Position numbers and translations under genes: made by a program. A stretch of DNA of 8,774 bases from a bacterium UBA4637 (lineage in GTDB: Bacteria; Bacteroidota; Bacteroidia; Bacteroidales; Bacteroidaceae), in the NCBI GenBank assembly GCA_002405875.1, contig DHMR01000006.1:4857-13630 (forward strand), read 5' to 3'. Positions 1 through 6,240 of the stretch are shown here, piece after piece. A model generated the notes under the pieces. It saw only the letters and a list, made by a program, of their open reading frames with translations. It did no database searches and was not told the origin of the DNA. Position 1 is the first letter of the stretch; the number at the start of each line of letters is the position of its first letter.

Positions 1-67
1 AAGAGGCACGCCTGGAAAGCGTGTAAACCCCTAAAGGGTTTCGTAGGTTCGAATCCTATCCTTTCCG
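1..67 (+). tRNA. tRNA-Ser(GGA), 3' part (5' end outside window)
   Basis: The anticodon stem (7-11 with 19-23) closes a seven-base loop CTGGAAA, giving anticodon GGA at 14-16, which reads UCC/UCU serine codons. A long variable arm (AAACCC 25-30 pairing with GGGTTT 36-41) marks a class II tRNA, as expected for serine. The T arm is 43-47/55-59 with loop TTCGAAT at 48-54. The acceptor 3' strand is CCTTTCC at 60-66 and G67 is the discriminator base, typical of tRNA-Ser. The next bases are CAT, so CCA is not encoded in full, as is common in Bacteroidota. The acceptor 5' strand and most of the D arm lie before the window. A protein gene begins only 20 bases downstream. Confidence 0.95.
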
Positions 68-87
68 CATTTTATATGATTAGGACT

Positions 88-810
88 ATGAAGAAAAATA
101 CAGTTATTGCGCGTTTCGCAATATTGATATTTATGATAGTTTCTTCTATGCCTATGTTGGCGCAAGAAGAAACGATGGGATTCCACCAAGCTCTAAAAAC
201 AAAGTTTATCGAGGGAAATGCAGGCTTTATGTCATTGGTGGCTATTGCCTTGGTCATTGGTCTGGCATTTTGTATTGAGCGAATCATCTACTTGAGCCTT
301 TCTGAAATCAATGCAAAAAAATTGATGGCTGATATTGATGAAAAAGTGACTGCGGGCGATGTAGAGGGGGCTAAGGAGCTTTGCCGCAATACCCGAGGTC
401 CTGTAGCTTCAATCTGCTATCAAGGGTTGTTGCATATTCAAGAGAAGGTCGATTCTATCGAACGCTCGGTGTCTAGTTATGGTACGGTTCAGGCTGCTAA
501 CTTGGAGAAGGGATGCTCTTGGATTACCCTTTTTATAGCGATGGCTCCTTCCCTTGGCTTCTTGGGAACGGTGATTGGTATGGTCATGGCTTTCGACCAG
601 ATTCAACAGGCGGGTGATATCAGTCCTACCATTGTTGCTTCGGGTATGAAAGTGGCGTTGTTGACCACGATCTTTGGTATTATCGTAGCCTTGATATTAC
701 AGGTCTTCTATAATTACATTCTCTCCAAGATTGAACATATCACGAGTCAGATGGAGGAGTCTGCGATATCATTGATGGATATTATAGCTAAATATAAAAA
801 TGAAGATTGA
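88..810 (+). CDS. exbB: ExbB/TolQ/MotA-family proton channel protein
   Basis: Inner-membrane proton-channel subunit that, with ExbD, turns proton motive force into mechanical work passed to a TonB-type protein. With the start at 88 it has 240 residues. A hydrophobic N-terminus (about 7-25), ending near MPMLAQ, looks like a signal peptide or extra helix, as in many Bacteroidetes homologs. Core helices follow at about 47-69, 145-169 and 187-211. The segment APSLGFLGTVIGMVMAF (153-169) is the family signature around the channel helix, and ALLTTIFG near 190 carries the second conserved threonine region. An in-frame ATG at 76 would add four residues; 88 is preferred because MKKN begins a typical signal-like sequence, but neither start has a well-spaced ribosome binding site. 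The gene follows the tRNA by 20 bases (8 for the alternative start) and overlaps the next gene by 11 bases. Family assignment is firm; its specific partner is not known. Confidence 0.92.
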   Translation: MKKNTVIARFAILIFMIVSSMPMLAQEETMGFHQALKTKFIEGNAGFMSLVAIALVIGLAFCIERIIYLSLSEINAKKLMADIDEKVTAGDVEGAKELCRNTRGPVASICYQGLLHIQEKVDSIERSVSSYGTVQAANLEKGCSWITLFIAMAPSLGFLGTVIGMVMAFDQIQQAGDISPTIVASGMKVALLTTIFGIIVALILQVFYNYILSKIEHITSQMEESAISLMDIIAKYKNED

Positions 811-1309
811 TAAGATTAAGAACAGTTCGACGGAGAAAATCTCGCAATGCGTATTCTATGTGTTGTTGTCGTTGTCTTCTCTTGTCTTTTTGTTGTTCTT
901 CTTGGTGGGTTATGATATGCCTTTTGAGGAGAATCCAGATTTTAATGCTCCTTTGTTTACCAACGTTCTCATCTTTTTGATGTGGGGATTGCTGATAGGC
1001 TGCTTCTTGTTGGCTATATGTTCTTTTGTGCGGAGTTCACGGAAGGATGCTTCTCAAGAAGCAAAAATCCATGGGGTGCCAGCACGTAAGATTTCTCGTA
1101 TCACTTGGTTCGGTACCTTGGGATTGCTCGTGTTGACATTCTTGGTAGGTTCCTCTTCTCCTCTTTGGGTCAATGGCAATACTTACGGGGACTGGTTGTG
1201 GCTGAAAGTTTCCGATATGCTGGTATATACTTCTATCATTTTGTTGCTGGGAGCAATTGCTGCTGTTATTTTTGGTGCCACTCGTTATATCAGAAAAGAT
1301 AAGGTATGA
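800..1309 (+). CDS. unknown four-helix membrane protein in exbBD operon
   Basis: I do not recognise a named family. The 169-residue protein has four hydrophobic stretches at about 15-37, 53-76, 102-117 and 137-161. A short polar segment (about 38-52) lies between helices 1 and 2, a basic loop (about 77-101, with RSSRKD and PARKISR) between 2 and 3, and a tryptophan-rich loop (about 119-136) between 3 and 4. The basic loop and the basic C-terminus (RYIRKDKV) suggest both face the cytoplasm, with both ends inside. The start overlaps the exbB end by 11 bases and the stop overlaps the next start as ATGA, so the gene is almost certainly translationally coupled with exbB and exbD. By position it may be an accessory of the ExbB/ExbD channel, but that is inference only. 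Confidence 0.85.
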   Translation: MKIDKIKNSSTEKISQCVFYVLLSLSSLVFLLFFLVGYDMPFEENPDFNAPLFTNVLIFLMWGLLIGCFLLAICSFVRSSRKDASQEAKIHGVPARKISRITWFGTLGLLVLTFLVGSSSPLWVNGNTYGDWLWLKVSDMLVYTSIILLLGAIAAVIFGATRYIRKDKV

Positions 1310-1905
1310 TTATCATAAGAAGGAAAAAACGTAAAGTTCCAGGGCTGAACACATCATCAACGGCTGATATTTCTTTCATGCTGTTGATCTTTTTCCTTGT
1401 CACCACCTCTATGGATGTTGACAAGGGTATCTTCCGTCTCCTTCCTTCTCCCGAACCACAGAAACAGATGAACCAAGAGTCGGTTGTTGACAAAAATACG
1501 TTGATGGCATTGCATGTGACGGCAGATAACCAACTTTTGCTGAATGGTCAACCTATGGAAGTCAACCATCTGCAAGAGAAAATTGTCAATTTTGTGCATC
1601 GTTTAGGTAAGCGCCATCTTATTTCCATAGAAAGTGATCGAGAGGCCAATTATAATTTGTATTTTCAGCTGCAAAATCAAATCATGCTGGCTTACAATCA
1701 ATTGCGTGACGAATATGCTCAAAAACGCTATCATCAGTCCTTCTCAAGTTTACAACCTAAGCAGAAGGATATGATACGTAAGGAATGCCCACAACGTGTG
1801 ACCGAATCTTATTCGAATGCCAATACGCAGGAAGATAAAAGTGTCGGGGCAGAACCTGATGAGAAGAAAACTGGGACAGACGAGAAGAAGGGAGGTAAGT
1901 CATGA
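1306..1905 (+). CDS. exbD: ExbD/TolR-family biopolymer transport protein (first copy)
   Basis: Single-pass inner-membrane subunit of the ExbB/ExbD motor. The short basic N-terminus (RRKKRK) is followed by PGLNTSSTADISF and one transmembrane helix (about 20-36). Asp21 sits where the proton-carrying aspartate of ExbD/TolR (Asp25 in E. coli ExbD) is expected. The rest (about 37-199) is periplasmic. At 199 residues it is longer than the roughly 140 typical of enterobacterial ExbD; the extra length includes a charged, low-complexity tail (about 172-199, rich in Glu, Asp and Lys). The start overlaps the preceding stop (ATGA) and the stop overlaps the next start, so expression is coupled. Family assignment is firm. 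Confidence 0.92.
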   Translation: MIIIRRKKRKVPGLNTSSTADISFMLLIFFLVTTSMDVDKGIFRLLPSPEPQKQMNQESVVDKNTLMALHVTADNQLLLNGQPMEVNHLQEKIVNFVHRLGKRHLISIESDREANYNLYFQLQNQIMLAYNQLRDEYAQKRYHQSFSSLQPKQKDMIRKECPQRVTESYSNANTQEDKSVGAEPDEKKTGTDEKKGGKS

Positions 1906-2366
1906 TGCGTTTTCGTCGTTCGTCTCGGGAAGTTCCAGGGTTGAATACCTCTTCCTTGCCAGATTTGATATTTAGTGTCTTGTTTTTCTTCATGATTGTG
2001 ACACACATGCGTCAGGTGACCTTGAAGGTTCAGTATCGTGTGCCGCAGGGCAAAGAATTGACTAGGCTGACCAAGAAGTCTGCGGTCAGCTATATTTATA
2101 TTGGTAAACCTACTAGTGACCAACGTCAACGAGTCGGTAGCGATACGCAAATCCAGCTGAACGATAAGTTGGCTTCTCCTTTGGATATTGTTGACTATAT
2201 GAATGCGGAGAAAAAACGTATGACTGCGGAGGATCAACAGCAAATGACAGTATCCATCAAGGCGGATAAAAATACCAAGATGGGTGTCATAACCGATGTG
2301 AAGCAGGCTTTGCGCCAAGCCAAGGCATTACGTATTAACTATTCTGCCGAAGAAAACAGAAAATAA
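1902..2366 (+). CDS. exbD: ExbD/TolR-family biopolymer transport protein (second copy)
   Basis: A paralog of the preceding gene: both share VPGLNTSS before a single helix, and here Asp21 (in LPDLIFS) holds the conserved proton-carrying position. It has 154 residues: basic N-terminus, helix at about 20-36, periplasmic domain from about 37. A strong Shine-Dalgarno sequence GGAGG at 1891-1895 precedes the ATG at 1902 by six bases, one of the few clear ribosome binding sites in the window; a second ATG follows at once at 1905. The start lies inside the stop region of the first exbD. Two ExbD paralogs beside one ExbB is common in Bacteroidetes, where the two may form a heterodimer. No terminator is evident between its stop and the lrp-like gene, so some readthrough is possible. 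Confidence 0.92.
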   Translation: MMRFRRSSREVPGLNTSSLPDLIFSVLFFFMIVTHMRQVTLKVQYRVPQGKELTRLTKKSAVSYIYIGKPTSDQRQRVGSDTQIQLNDKLASPLDIVDYMNAEKKRMTAEDQQQMTVSIKADKNTKMGVITDVKQALRQAKALRINYSAEENRK

Positions 2367-2397
2367 TGTAAATTTATAATTAAATTTGCTGAAAAAG

Positions 2398-2428
2398 TTG
2401 CAAATATTAAATATTTGTGCTATCTTTG
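2398..2428 (+). promoter_or_regulatory. promoter of the Lrp/AsnC gene, with embedded palindrome
   Basis: A -7 box TATCTTTG (2421-2428) fits the Bacteroidetes TAnnTTTG consensus exactly, and TTG at 2398-2400 is spaced 20 bases upstream, as expected for the -33 element. Transcription would start roughly 5-8 bases after the -7 box, just before the ATG at 2448. The spacer carries a perfect palindrome, CAAATATT-A-AATATTTG (2401-2417), and TTTGC-AA-GCAAA (2425-2436) overlaps the -7 box. Either could be an operator for autoregulation, which is common in this family; that is inference. Confidence 0.75.
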
Positions 2429-2447
2429 CAAGCAAATTAATATTATT

Positions 2448-2954
2448 ATGTCAAAACAAATTTTAGATTCATTGGATAGGCAAATCCTGAAATTAATTTC
2501 TCAGGATGCTCGTATTCCTTTTTTGGAAGTGGCACGTGCTTGCAATGTAAGTGGTGCAGCTATTCATCAACGTGTGGCTAAACTGACAAATTTGGGTATC
2601 ATCAAGGGCTCTCAATTTATCATCGATCCAGAGAAGATTGGCTATGAGACTTGTGCTTATGTCGGTTTGTATCTGAAAAATCCTGAAAACTTTGATAAAG
2701 TGGTATCTGAGTTGAAGAAGATTCCGGAGGTTGTTGAATGCCATTACACGACTGGAGGCATGGATATGTTCATCAAGATTTATGCCACCAACAACCATCA
2801 TCTTCTTCAGATTATTCATGACAAGTTGCAACCTCTTGGTTTGTCTCGTAGTGAAACGATTATTTCTTTCAATGCCGCCATCAACCGTCAATTGCCTTTG
2901 GCAGATATCAACGAAGAGGACGATTCAGAGGATGAAGATGATGAAATCAATTAA
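2448..2954 (+). CDS. Lrp/AsnC-family transcriptional regulator
   Basis: A DNA-binding regulator that usually senses amino acids or related metabolites through its RAM domain and often represses its own gene. The 168-residue protein starts with an AsnC-type helix-turn-helix (LDSLDRQILKLISQDARIPF, then EVARACNVSGAAIHQRVAKL, about 6-50), followed by a RAM-type alpha/beta domain (about 68-145) with the conserved turn VECHYTTGGMDMF (96-108). The C-terminus (about 153-168) is strikingly acidic, which is not part of the usual family core. The ATG at 2448 is chosen because residue 1 then matches the usual family start and the promoter lies just upstream; a TTG at 2415 in the same frame would fall inside the promoter. 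The ligand and targets cannot be read from the sequence. Confidence 0.93.
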   Translation: MSKQILDSLDRQILKLISQDARIPFLEVARACNVSGAAIHQRVAKLTNLGIIKGSQFIIDPEKIGYETCAYVGLYLKNPENFDKVVSELKKIPEVVECHYTTGGMDMFIKIYATNNHHLLQIIHDKLQPLGLSRSETIISFNAAINRQLPLADINEEDDSEDEDDEIN

Positions 2955-2974
2955 TGATTTTATGCTATAAAAAA

Positions 2975-3004
2975 CAAAAAAGCCAGCTCTTAAGCTGGCT
3001 TTTT
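2975..3004. terminator. bidirectional Rho-independent terminator between lrp-like gene and folA
   Basis: An eight-base-pair stem, AGCCAGCT (2981-2988) with AGCTGGCT (2993-3000), closes the tetraloop CTTA. It is preceded by A-rich sequence (2969-2980) and followed by TTTT, so it gives a U tract in both directions. On the plus strand it ends the lrp-like gene 21 bases after its stop. On the minus strand the U tract is even longer (six T, G, six T), so it should also end transcripts coming from folA. Confidence 0.9.
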
Positions 3005-3048
3005 GCATATATTTTCTAATATGTTGTATAAGTAAAAGATGATTCTCA

Positions 3049-3062
3049 GCGTTTCCCAACGC
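3049..3062. other. small GC-rich hairpin in lrp-folA intergenic region
   Basis: GCGTT (3049-3053) and AACGC (3058-3062) form a five-base-pair stem with a four-base loop. It lies between the bidirectional terminator and a lone minus-strand -7-like box CAAAGATA (3082-3089, TATCTTTG when read on the minus strand). No -33 element is seen at the right distance for that box. The rest of the 267-base gap (2955-3221) holds no further gene that I can support. Confidence 0.35.
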
Positions 3063-3221
3063 CTTTGTTTTAATTCTGATGCAAAGATACGATAAACTTA
3101 CATTTTATGGGTGTAATTTTTGTTTTTTGTTGGAGGAGAAACTGTTAACGGTTGTGTTTGAACACTTTGTAGGACTTATTTGAAGAAAATTTCCCCTTGT
3201 TGTTTCCAAATATTCCCCTTG

Positions 3222-3722
3222 TTATTCTCTTTTGTAGACGTAAAAGGAGTAATATATCGCCCGATTATTAGCTGTCTTTGTCTCTTTATTTTCAGAATGG
3301 TAACACATTTTCCACTCTTTGGCGTTGAATTGAGGAAAGTACGTGTCACTTTTCGGGGCAGCTTCTTCAACCATGGTAAGGTAAAGGGTGTTCGCTTGGT
3401 GAATGAACTTTTGGTAGATGGTTTCGCCTCCAATTACAAAGACCCTATCTTCTTGGCATTGTTCCAAGGCTTCATCTATACTGTGGTAAACTTCACATCC
3501 TTTCAGTTGGATGTGTTGGTGACTGATCACTATGTTGCGACGATTTGGCAAAGCACCATTGGGGAGCGACTCAAAGGTCTTGCGTCCCATGATAATGGTG
3601 TGCCCTGTAGTAAGCTCACGGAAACGAGCCATATCTTCAGGGATATGATAGAGCAGTCGGTTTTTGTAACCGATAGCTCTATTTCCTTTTGCGATACATG
3701 CAATGATACTGATTGATGCCAT
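3222..3722 (-). CDS. folA: dihydrofolate reductase
   Basis: Reduces dihydrofolate to tetrahydrofolate with NADPH in the cytoplasm, feeding thymidylate and one-carbon metabolism; the target of trimethoprim. The 166-residue length is normal for bacterial FolA. Visible motifs are the N-terminal strand and loop SIIACIAKGNRAIGY (5-19), HIPEDMARF with Asp30 at the catalytic position of E. coli Asp27, TIIMGRKTFESLP (42-54) for NADPH binding, LPNRRNIVIS (58-67) with Arg61 at the folate-carboxylate position, and VFVIGGETIYQ (94-104) with the conserved Gly-Gly. All key residues are present, so the enzyme should be active. It follows the methyltransferase gene by 42 bases with no clear promoter between, so the two are probably cotranscribed. 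In many Bacteroidetes folA sits beside thyA; here it does not. Confidence 0.97.
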   Translation of the reverse strand: MASISIIACIAKGNRAIGYKNRLLYHIPEDMARFRELTTGHTIIMGRKTFESLPNGALPNRRNIVISHQHIQLKGCEVYHSIDEALEQCQEDRVFVIGGETIYQKFIHQANTLYLTMVEEAAPKSDTYFPQFNAKEWKMCYHSENKETKTANNRAIYYSFYVYKRE

Positions 3723-3764
3723 TTTTGCTTTTTTAATTGCTAAGCAGCTATTTACTTCTATCTT

Positions 3765-5189
3765 TCATCTTTTAACTAAAACTTGATAGTTCCCCTCTGG
3801 CACATGGGTGCTCTTGATTTTCCACTCTTGCGGGTAGAGGTTGTTGGCACGGTTGCCGATGTTCTTTTCCCACCCCAGTGGTATCTGGCGATAAGTGACC
3901 AGTACATATCCCTTATGGGTTCCATCGGGTAGGTTGACTGCCTCCTTGCGGAGATAGCGAATGGCATCCTCATAGGATAGTTCCACTTGCGGAAAAGCCT
4001 CTTTGTTGAGCATCGTGGAGAGGGCGAGACTTTGGTCGGGGATAAGCCCTTTGCCCTTGTCTGTGCCAAGTTTGATACCAGCGTGGATCACTTTGAGATG
4101 CTGGTCGGCTGCGTCGTATACCTCTTTCCATGTGGTCGGGATGGCATAAGTCGCATCGTCCTTGCTCACTGCGGTGAAAACCTCGCTGTCTTTCAGCCAA
4201 TCCTTTGGCATATCGGGAGCTTTAGTTTTGTTGGTTTTCTTTTCTTTTCTCTTTCTGTCTTTCTTGTCTTTGTTATTCAAGCAGGTTTCTAGGTCACCTT
4301 CTTTGCGAAGCACGGCTAGGAAGATGCCTTCGCCACGAGTCTTACCTGGTAGAAAACGGTAGACTGGGATTTCGGAAGCCTTGAGATTGCCTGTGATGTT
4401 CCAAGAATCCTCGATGTCTTGCAAGGCGATTGGTTCTGCTCCTAGTTCCTCGCAAATCCAGGCGATGTTCTCCTCGTCCTCATGGGCGTTGAAGGTGCAA
4501 GTGGAGTAGATGAGAATGCCGCCTGGTTTCAGACAGTTCCAAATGTCAGCGACGATTTCGCGTTGCAGATGCCAACAGTTATCTACATTTTGCAGGCTCC
4601 ATTCGGCGATGGCACCATCGTCCTTGCGAAACATTCCTTCGCCCGAGCAAGGTACGTCGGTGAGGATGACGTCAAATTGGAGCTTTGACTTCTTGTAATC
4701 ACGAGGATAGTTGTTGGTGACAATCATATCGGGATGACCGAACTTCTGGATGTTCTCGGCGAGTATCTGAGAACGGGTGCGCATCGGCTCGTTGCTGAAC
4801 AGCAAGCTTCCCTCAGGCAGAGCGGCTCTTACGGCGGTGGATTTTCCTCCAGGGGCGGCACAGAGGTCGAGCATCATCACAGGTTGATGTACCAGTTGTC
4901 GAATCACCAAATCCACAAACATCGAAGATGCTTCCTGCACATAGTACTTGCCTGCATGGAGCAATGGGTCGAATGTAAAGTTGGGACGTTTACTGAGATA
5001 GCGTCCTGTGGTAGAACACCATGGGATAGGTTCGCCCTCTGCATCCTCACCCTCCTTGCACTTGAAGGGGTTAAGGCGGATACTGACAGGAGGTTCTCCT
5101 TCCAAGATTCCTTGCTCCAGTTGGTGATAAAGCGCATCGCCCATCAGGGCCTGTGTATATTTTCTGAAGTCTTCTGGTAATTTCTTCAT
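3765..5189 (-). CDS. RsmF-type rRNA cytosine-C5 methyltransferase (NOL1/NOP2/Sun family)
   Basis: Transfers a methyl group from S-adenosylmethionine to C5 of a cytosine in RNA, most likely 16S rRNA in the cytoplasm. Of 474 residues, the first 300 hold the catalytic core: N-terminal SIRLNPFK (36-43), SAM-binding DLCAAPGGKST (108-118), DVPCSGEGMF (178-187) with motif-IV Cys181, and STCTFN (229-234) with Cys231 as the motif-VI catalytic nucleophile. A strongly basic, low-complexity linker (about 307-323, many Lys) joins this to a C-terminal RNA-binding region (about 340-474) resembling the RsmF C-terminal part. The layout fits RsmF/YebU better than RsmB, but the exact target base cannot be decided here. 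GAAGG (5200-5196 on the minus strand) lies six bases before the ATG at 5189, supporting that start. folA follows 42 bases downstream. Confidence 0.9.
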   Translation of the reverse strand: MKKLPEDFRKYTQALMGDALYHQLEQGILEGEPPVSIRLNPFKCKEGEDAEGEPIPWCSTTGRYLSKRPNFTFDPLLHAGKYYVQEASSMFVDLVIRQLVHQPVMMLDLCAAPGGKSTAVRAALPEGSLLFSNEPMRTRSQILAENIQKFGHPDMIVTNNYPRDYKKSKLQFDVILTDVPCSGEGMFRKDDGAIAEWSLQNVDNCWHLQREIVADIWNCLKPGGILIYSTCTFNAHEDEENIAWICEELGAEPIALQDIEDSWNITGNLKASEIPVYRFLPGKTRGEGIFLAVLRKEGDLETCLNNKDKKDRKRKEKKTNKTKAPDMPKDWLKDSEVFTAVSKDDATYAIPTTWKEVYDAADQHLKVIHAGIKLGTDKGKGLIPDQSLALSTMLNKEAFPQVELSYEDAIRYLRKEAVNLPDGTHKGYVLVTYRQIPLGWEKNIGNRANNLYPQEWKIKSTHVPEGNYQVLVKR

Positions 5190-5255
5190 TGTTTGCCTTC
5201 TATGTAATATTGTTTATATTCTATTATAATAATATGTGTAAATAATCGTGTTGAA

Positions 5256-5292
5256 TGCGATAAAATGCCTATTGTAAGAAAATTGTATCGCA
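5256..5292. repeat. seven-base inverted repeat in methyltransferase leader
   Basis: TGCGATA (5256-5262) and TATCGCA (5286-5292) are perfect reverse complements separated by 23 bases. They fall in the predicted 5' leader of the methyltransferase-folA transcript. A second small palindrome, GCAAA-TCG-TTTGC (5290-5302), overlaps its end and covers the -33 box of the opposite promoter. They may be operator sites or a weak RNA fold; function is not shown. Confidence 0.4.
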
Positions 5293-5297
5293 AATCG

Positions 5298-5329
5298 TTT
5301 GCAAAAATAAGAATTTTTTTGTTCCTTTG
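5298..5329 (+). promoter_or_regulatory. promoter of the DUF6249-like/sigma-factor module
   Basis: TTTG at 5298-5301 and TTCCTTTG at 5322-5329 are separated by 20 bases, fitting the Bacteroidetes -33/-7 pattern with one mismatch (TT for TA) in the -7 box. The predicted start of transcription is near 5335, giving a leader of about 75 bases before the ATG at 5411. Confidence 0.65.
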
Positions 5330-5332
5330 CAA
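5302..5332 (-). promoter_or_regulatory. promoter of the methyltransferase-folA operon
   Basis: Read on the minus strand, TATTTTTG (5309-5302) matches TAnnTTTG exactly and TTG (5332-5330) lies 20 bases upstream. Transcription would begin near 5296, leaving a leader of about 105 bases to the ATG at 5189. The promoter occupies almost the same bases as the plus-strand promoter, so both cannot easily be bound at once. Confidence 0.65.
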
Positions 5333-5410
5333 CTAAATCGGTAACAGATGCGTCTAAGACACAGAAAATTTAATAAATAACAAGGTAAAACAATAAAAAT
5401 ATTGATAGAT

Positions 5411-6178
5411 ATGAAGAAAGCGATATTAACATGGACGCTCATCTTGAGCCTCGGAGCTACACAAGTGTCTTTGGCTGCATCTGCTCCTAAGCATCGTTAT
5501 CATCCAACCACCCAACAGGTGGATAAGCAGGAGGCTACTCCGCAGGAGAAGGCCGACAAGAAGGAGGCTGCCAAGCAAAAGCAGTCAGCCGATGACGAGG
5601 GTGTCGAGGCTTATTCTGATACGACCGATGTGGATGCGACGGCGGCAAATGATTACGATGATAGTGGAAATGACTTGAGAAATGATTATCACTCCAAGTA
5701 CAGCCTGGGCAATTACGACGACCCATTCGATTTCTTTGGCTCCGTCTTTGGCAAGGGCGCACTGGTTGTCATCGTTATCTTGAGCGTTGTCTTTGGACTT
5801 GCCTTCTTCTTCGCCCCACTCATCATCATCTGGTTGGTTATCCGTTATCTAATGCGCCGCCACAATGATCGTGTTAAGTTGGCGGAGATGGCGATGGAGA
5901 AGGGCATCAATGTTCCCGAGAGCGAACGACCGATAGATAAACAGAGTAACGACTATCTTCAGAAGCGGGGTGTGAGAAATACCTTCCTGGGAATCGGCTT
6001 ATGCGCCATGTTCGCTTGGTGGGATACTCCTTTCTTGGCAGGAATAGGTGCCTTGATTGCTTTCTATGGCATAGGTCAGGTGGTGATTGGCACTTTGCCT
6101 GCCATCAAAAACTGGTGGAACGATCGCCAGTACAAAGGTGATAACAATGGCGCAGGTTTTACGGGTACTTCCATCTGA
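5411..6178 (+). CDS. DUF6249-like membrane protein with signal peptide
   Basis: Function unknown. The 255-residue protein starts with a signal peptide (1-22, ending near VSLAAS). A long hydrophilic, low-complexity region follows (about 26-108), first rich in Lys/Glu/Gln/Ala and then in Asp/Asn/Tyr. The C-terminal half is membrane-bound: a long hydrophobic stretch at 117-147, possibly two helices, a basic stretch (RRHNDRVKLAEMAMEKGINVPE, in pieces about 149-170), and helices at about 191-205 and 208-229. The second half resembles what I recall as the DUF6249 family of Bacteroidetes proteins, often found beside an ECF sigma gene; the name is from memory and unverified. The ATG at 5411 is preferred over a TTG at 5402. 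The sigma-factor gene follows 62 bases downstream with no clear promoter between, so the two may share a transcript and a job in envelope sensing. Confidence 0.8.
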   Translation: MKKAILTWTLILSLGATQVSLAASAPKHRYHPTTQQVDKQEATPQEKADKKEAAKQKQSADDEGVEAYSDTTDVDATAANDYDDSGNDLRNDYHSKYSLGNYDDPFDFFGSVFGKGALVVIVILSVVFGLAFFFAPLIIIWLVIRYLMRRHNDRVKLAEMAMEKGINVPESERPIDKQSNDYLQKRGVRNTFLGIGLCAMFAWWDTPFLAGIGALIAFYGIGQVVIGTLPAIKNWWNDRQYKGDNNGAGFTGTSI

Positions 6179-6240
6179 GAATACCTGTAGCATGATAGAT
6201 AGAAGTTAGCAGTTTTTTGAATTATTAGTTAATAGATATA

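Noticed and set aside
1809..2318. A 169-codon minus-strand open frame across both exbD genes
   Set aside because: It lies opposite two well-supported ExbD genes with the conserved aspartate and shows no start signal or domain.
2415..2447. TTG start giving an 11-residue longer Lrp/AsnC protein
   Set aside because: It would lie upstream of the -7 box and outside the predicted transcript; the family normally begins at the ATG at 2448.
3082..3089. Minus-strand -7 box as a firm promoter
   Set aside because: TATCTTTG matches the consensus, but no TTTG or TTG is found 19-21 bases upstream, so it is kept only as part of a tentative small-RNA finding.
3180..3716. A 178-codon open frame on the plus strand opposite folA
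   Set aside because: It is fully antisense to a complete dihydrofolate reductase with every catalytic motif, and its own translation shows no recognisable domain or ribosome binding site.
5402..5410. TTG start for the DUF6249-like gene
   Set aside because: The ATG at 5411 begins a typical signal peptide (MKKAILTW) and no ribosome binding site favours the TTG.
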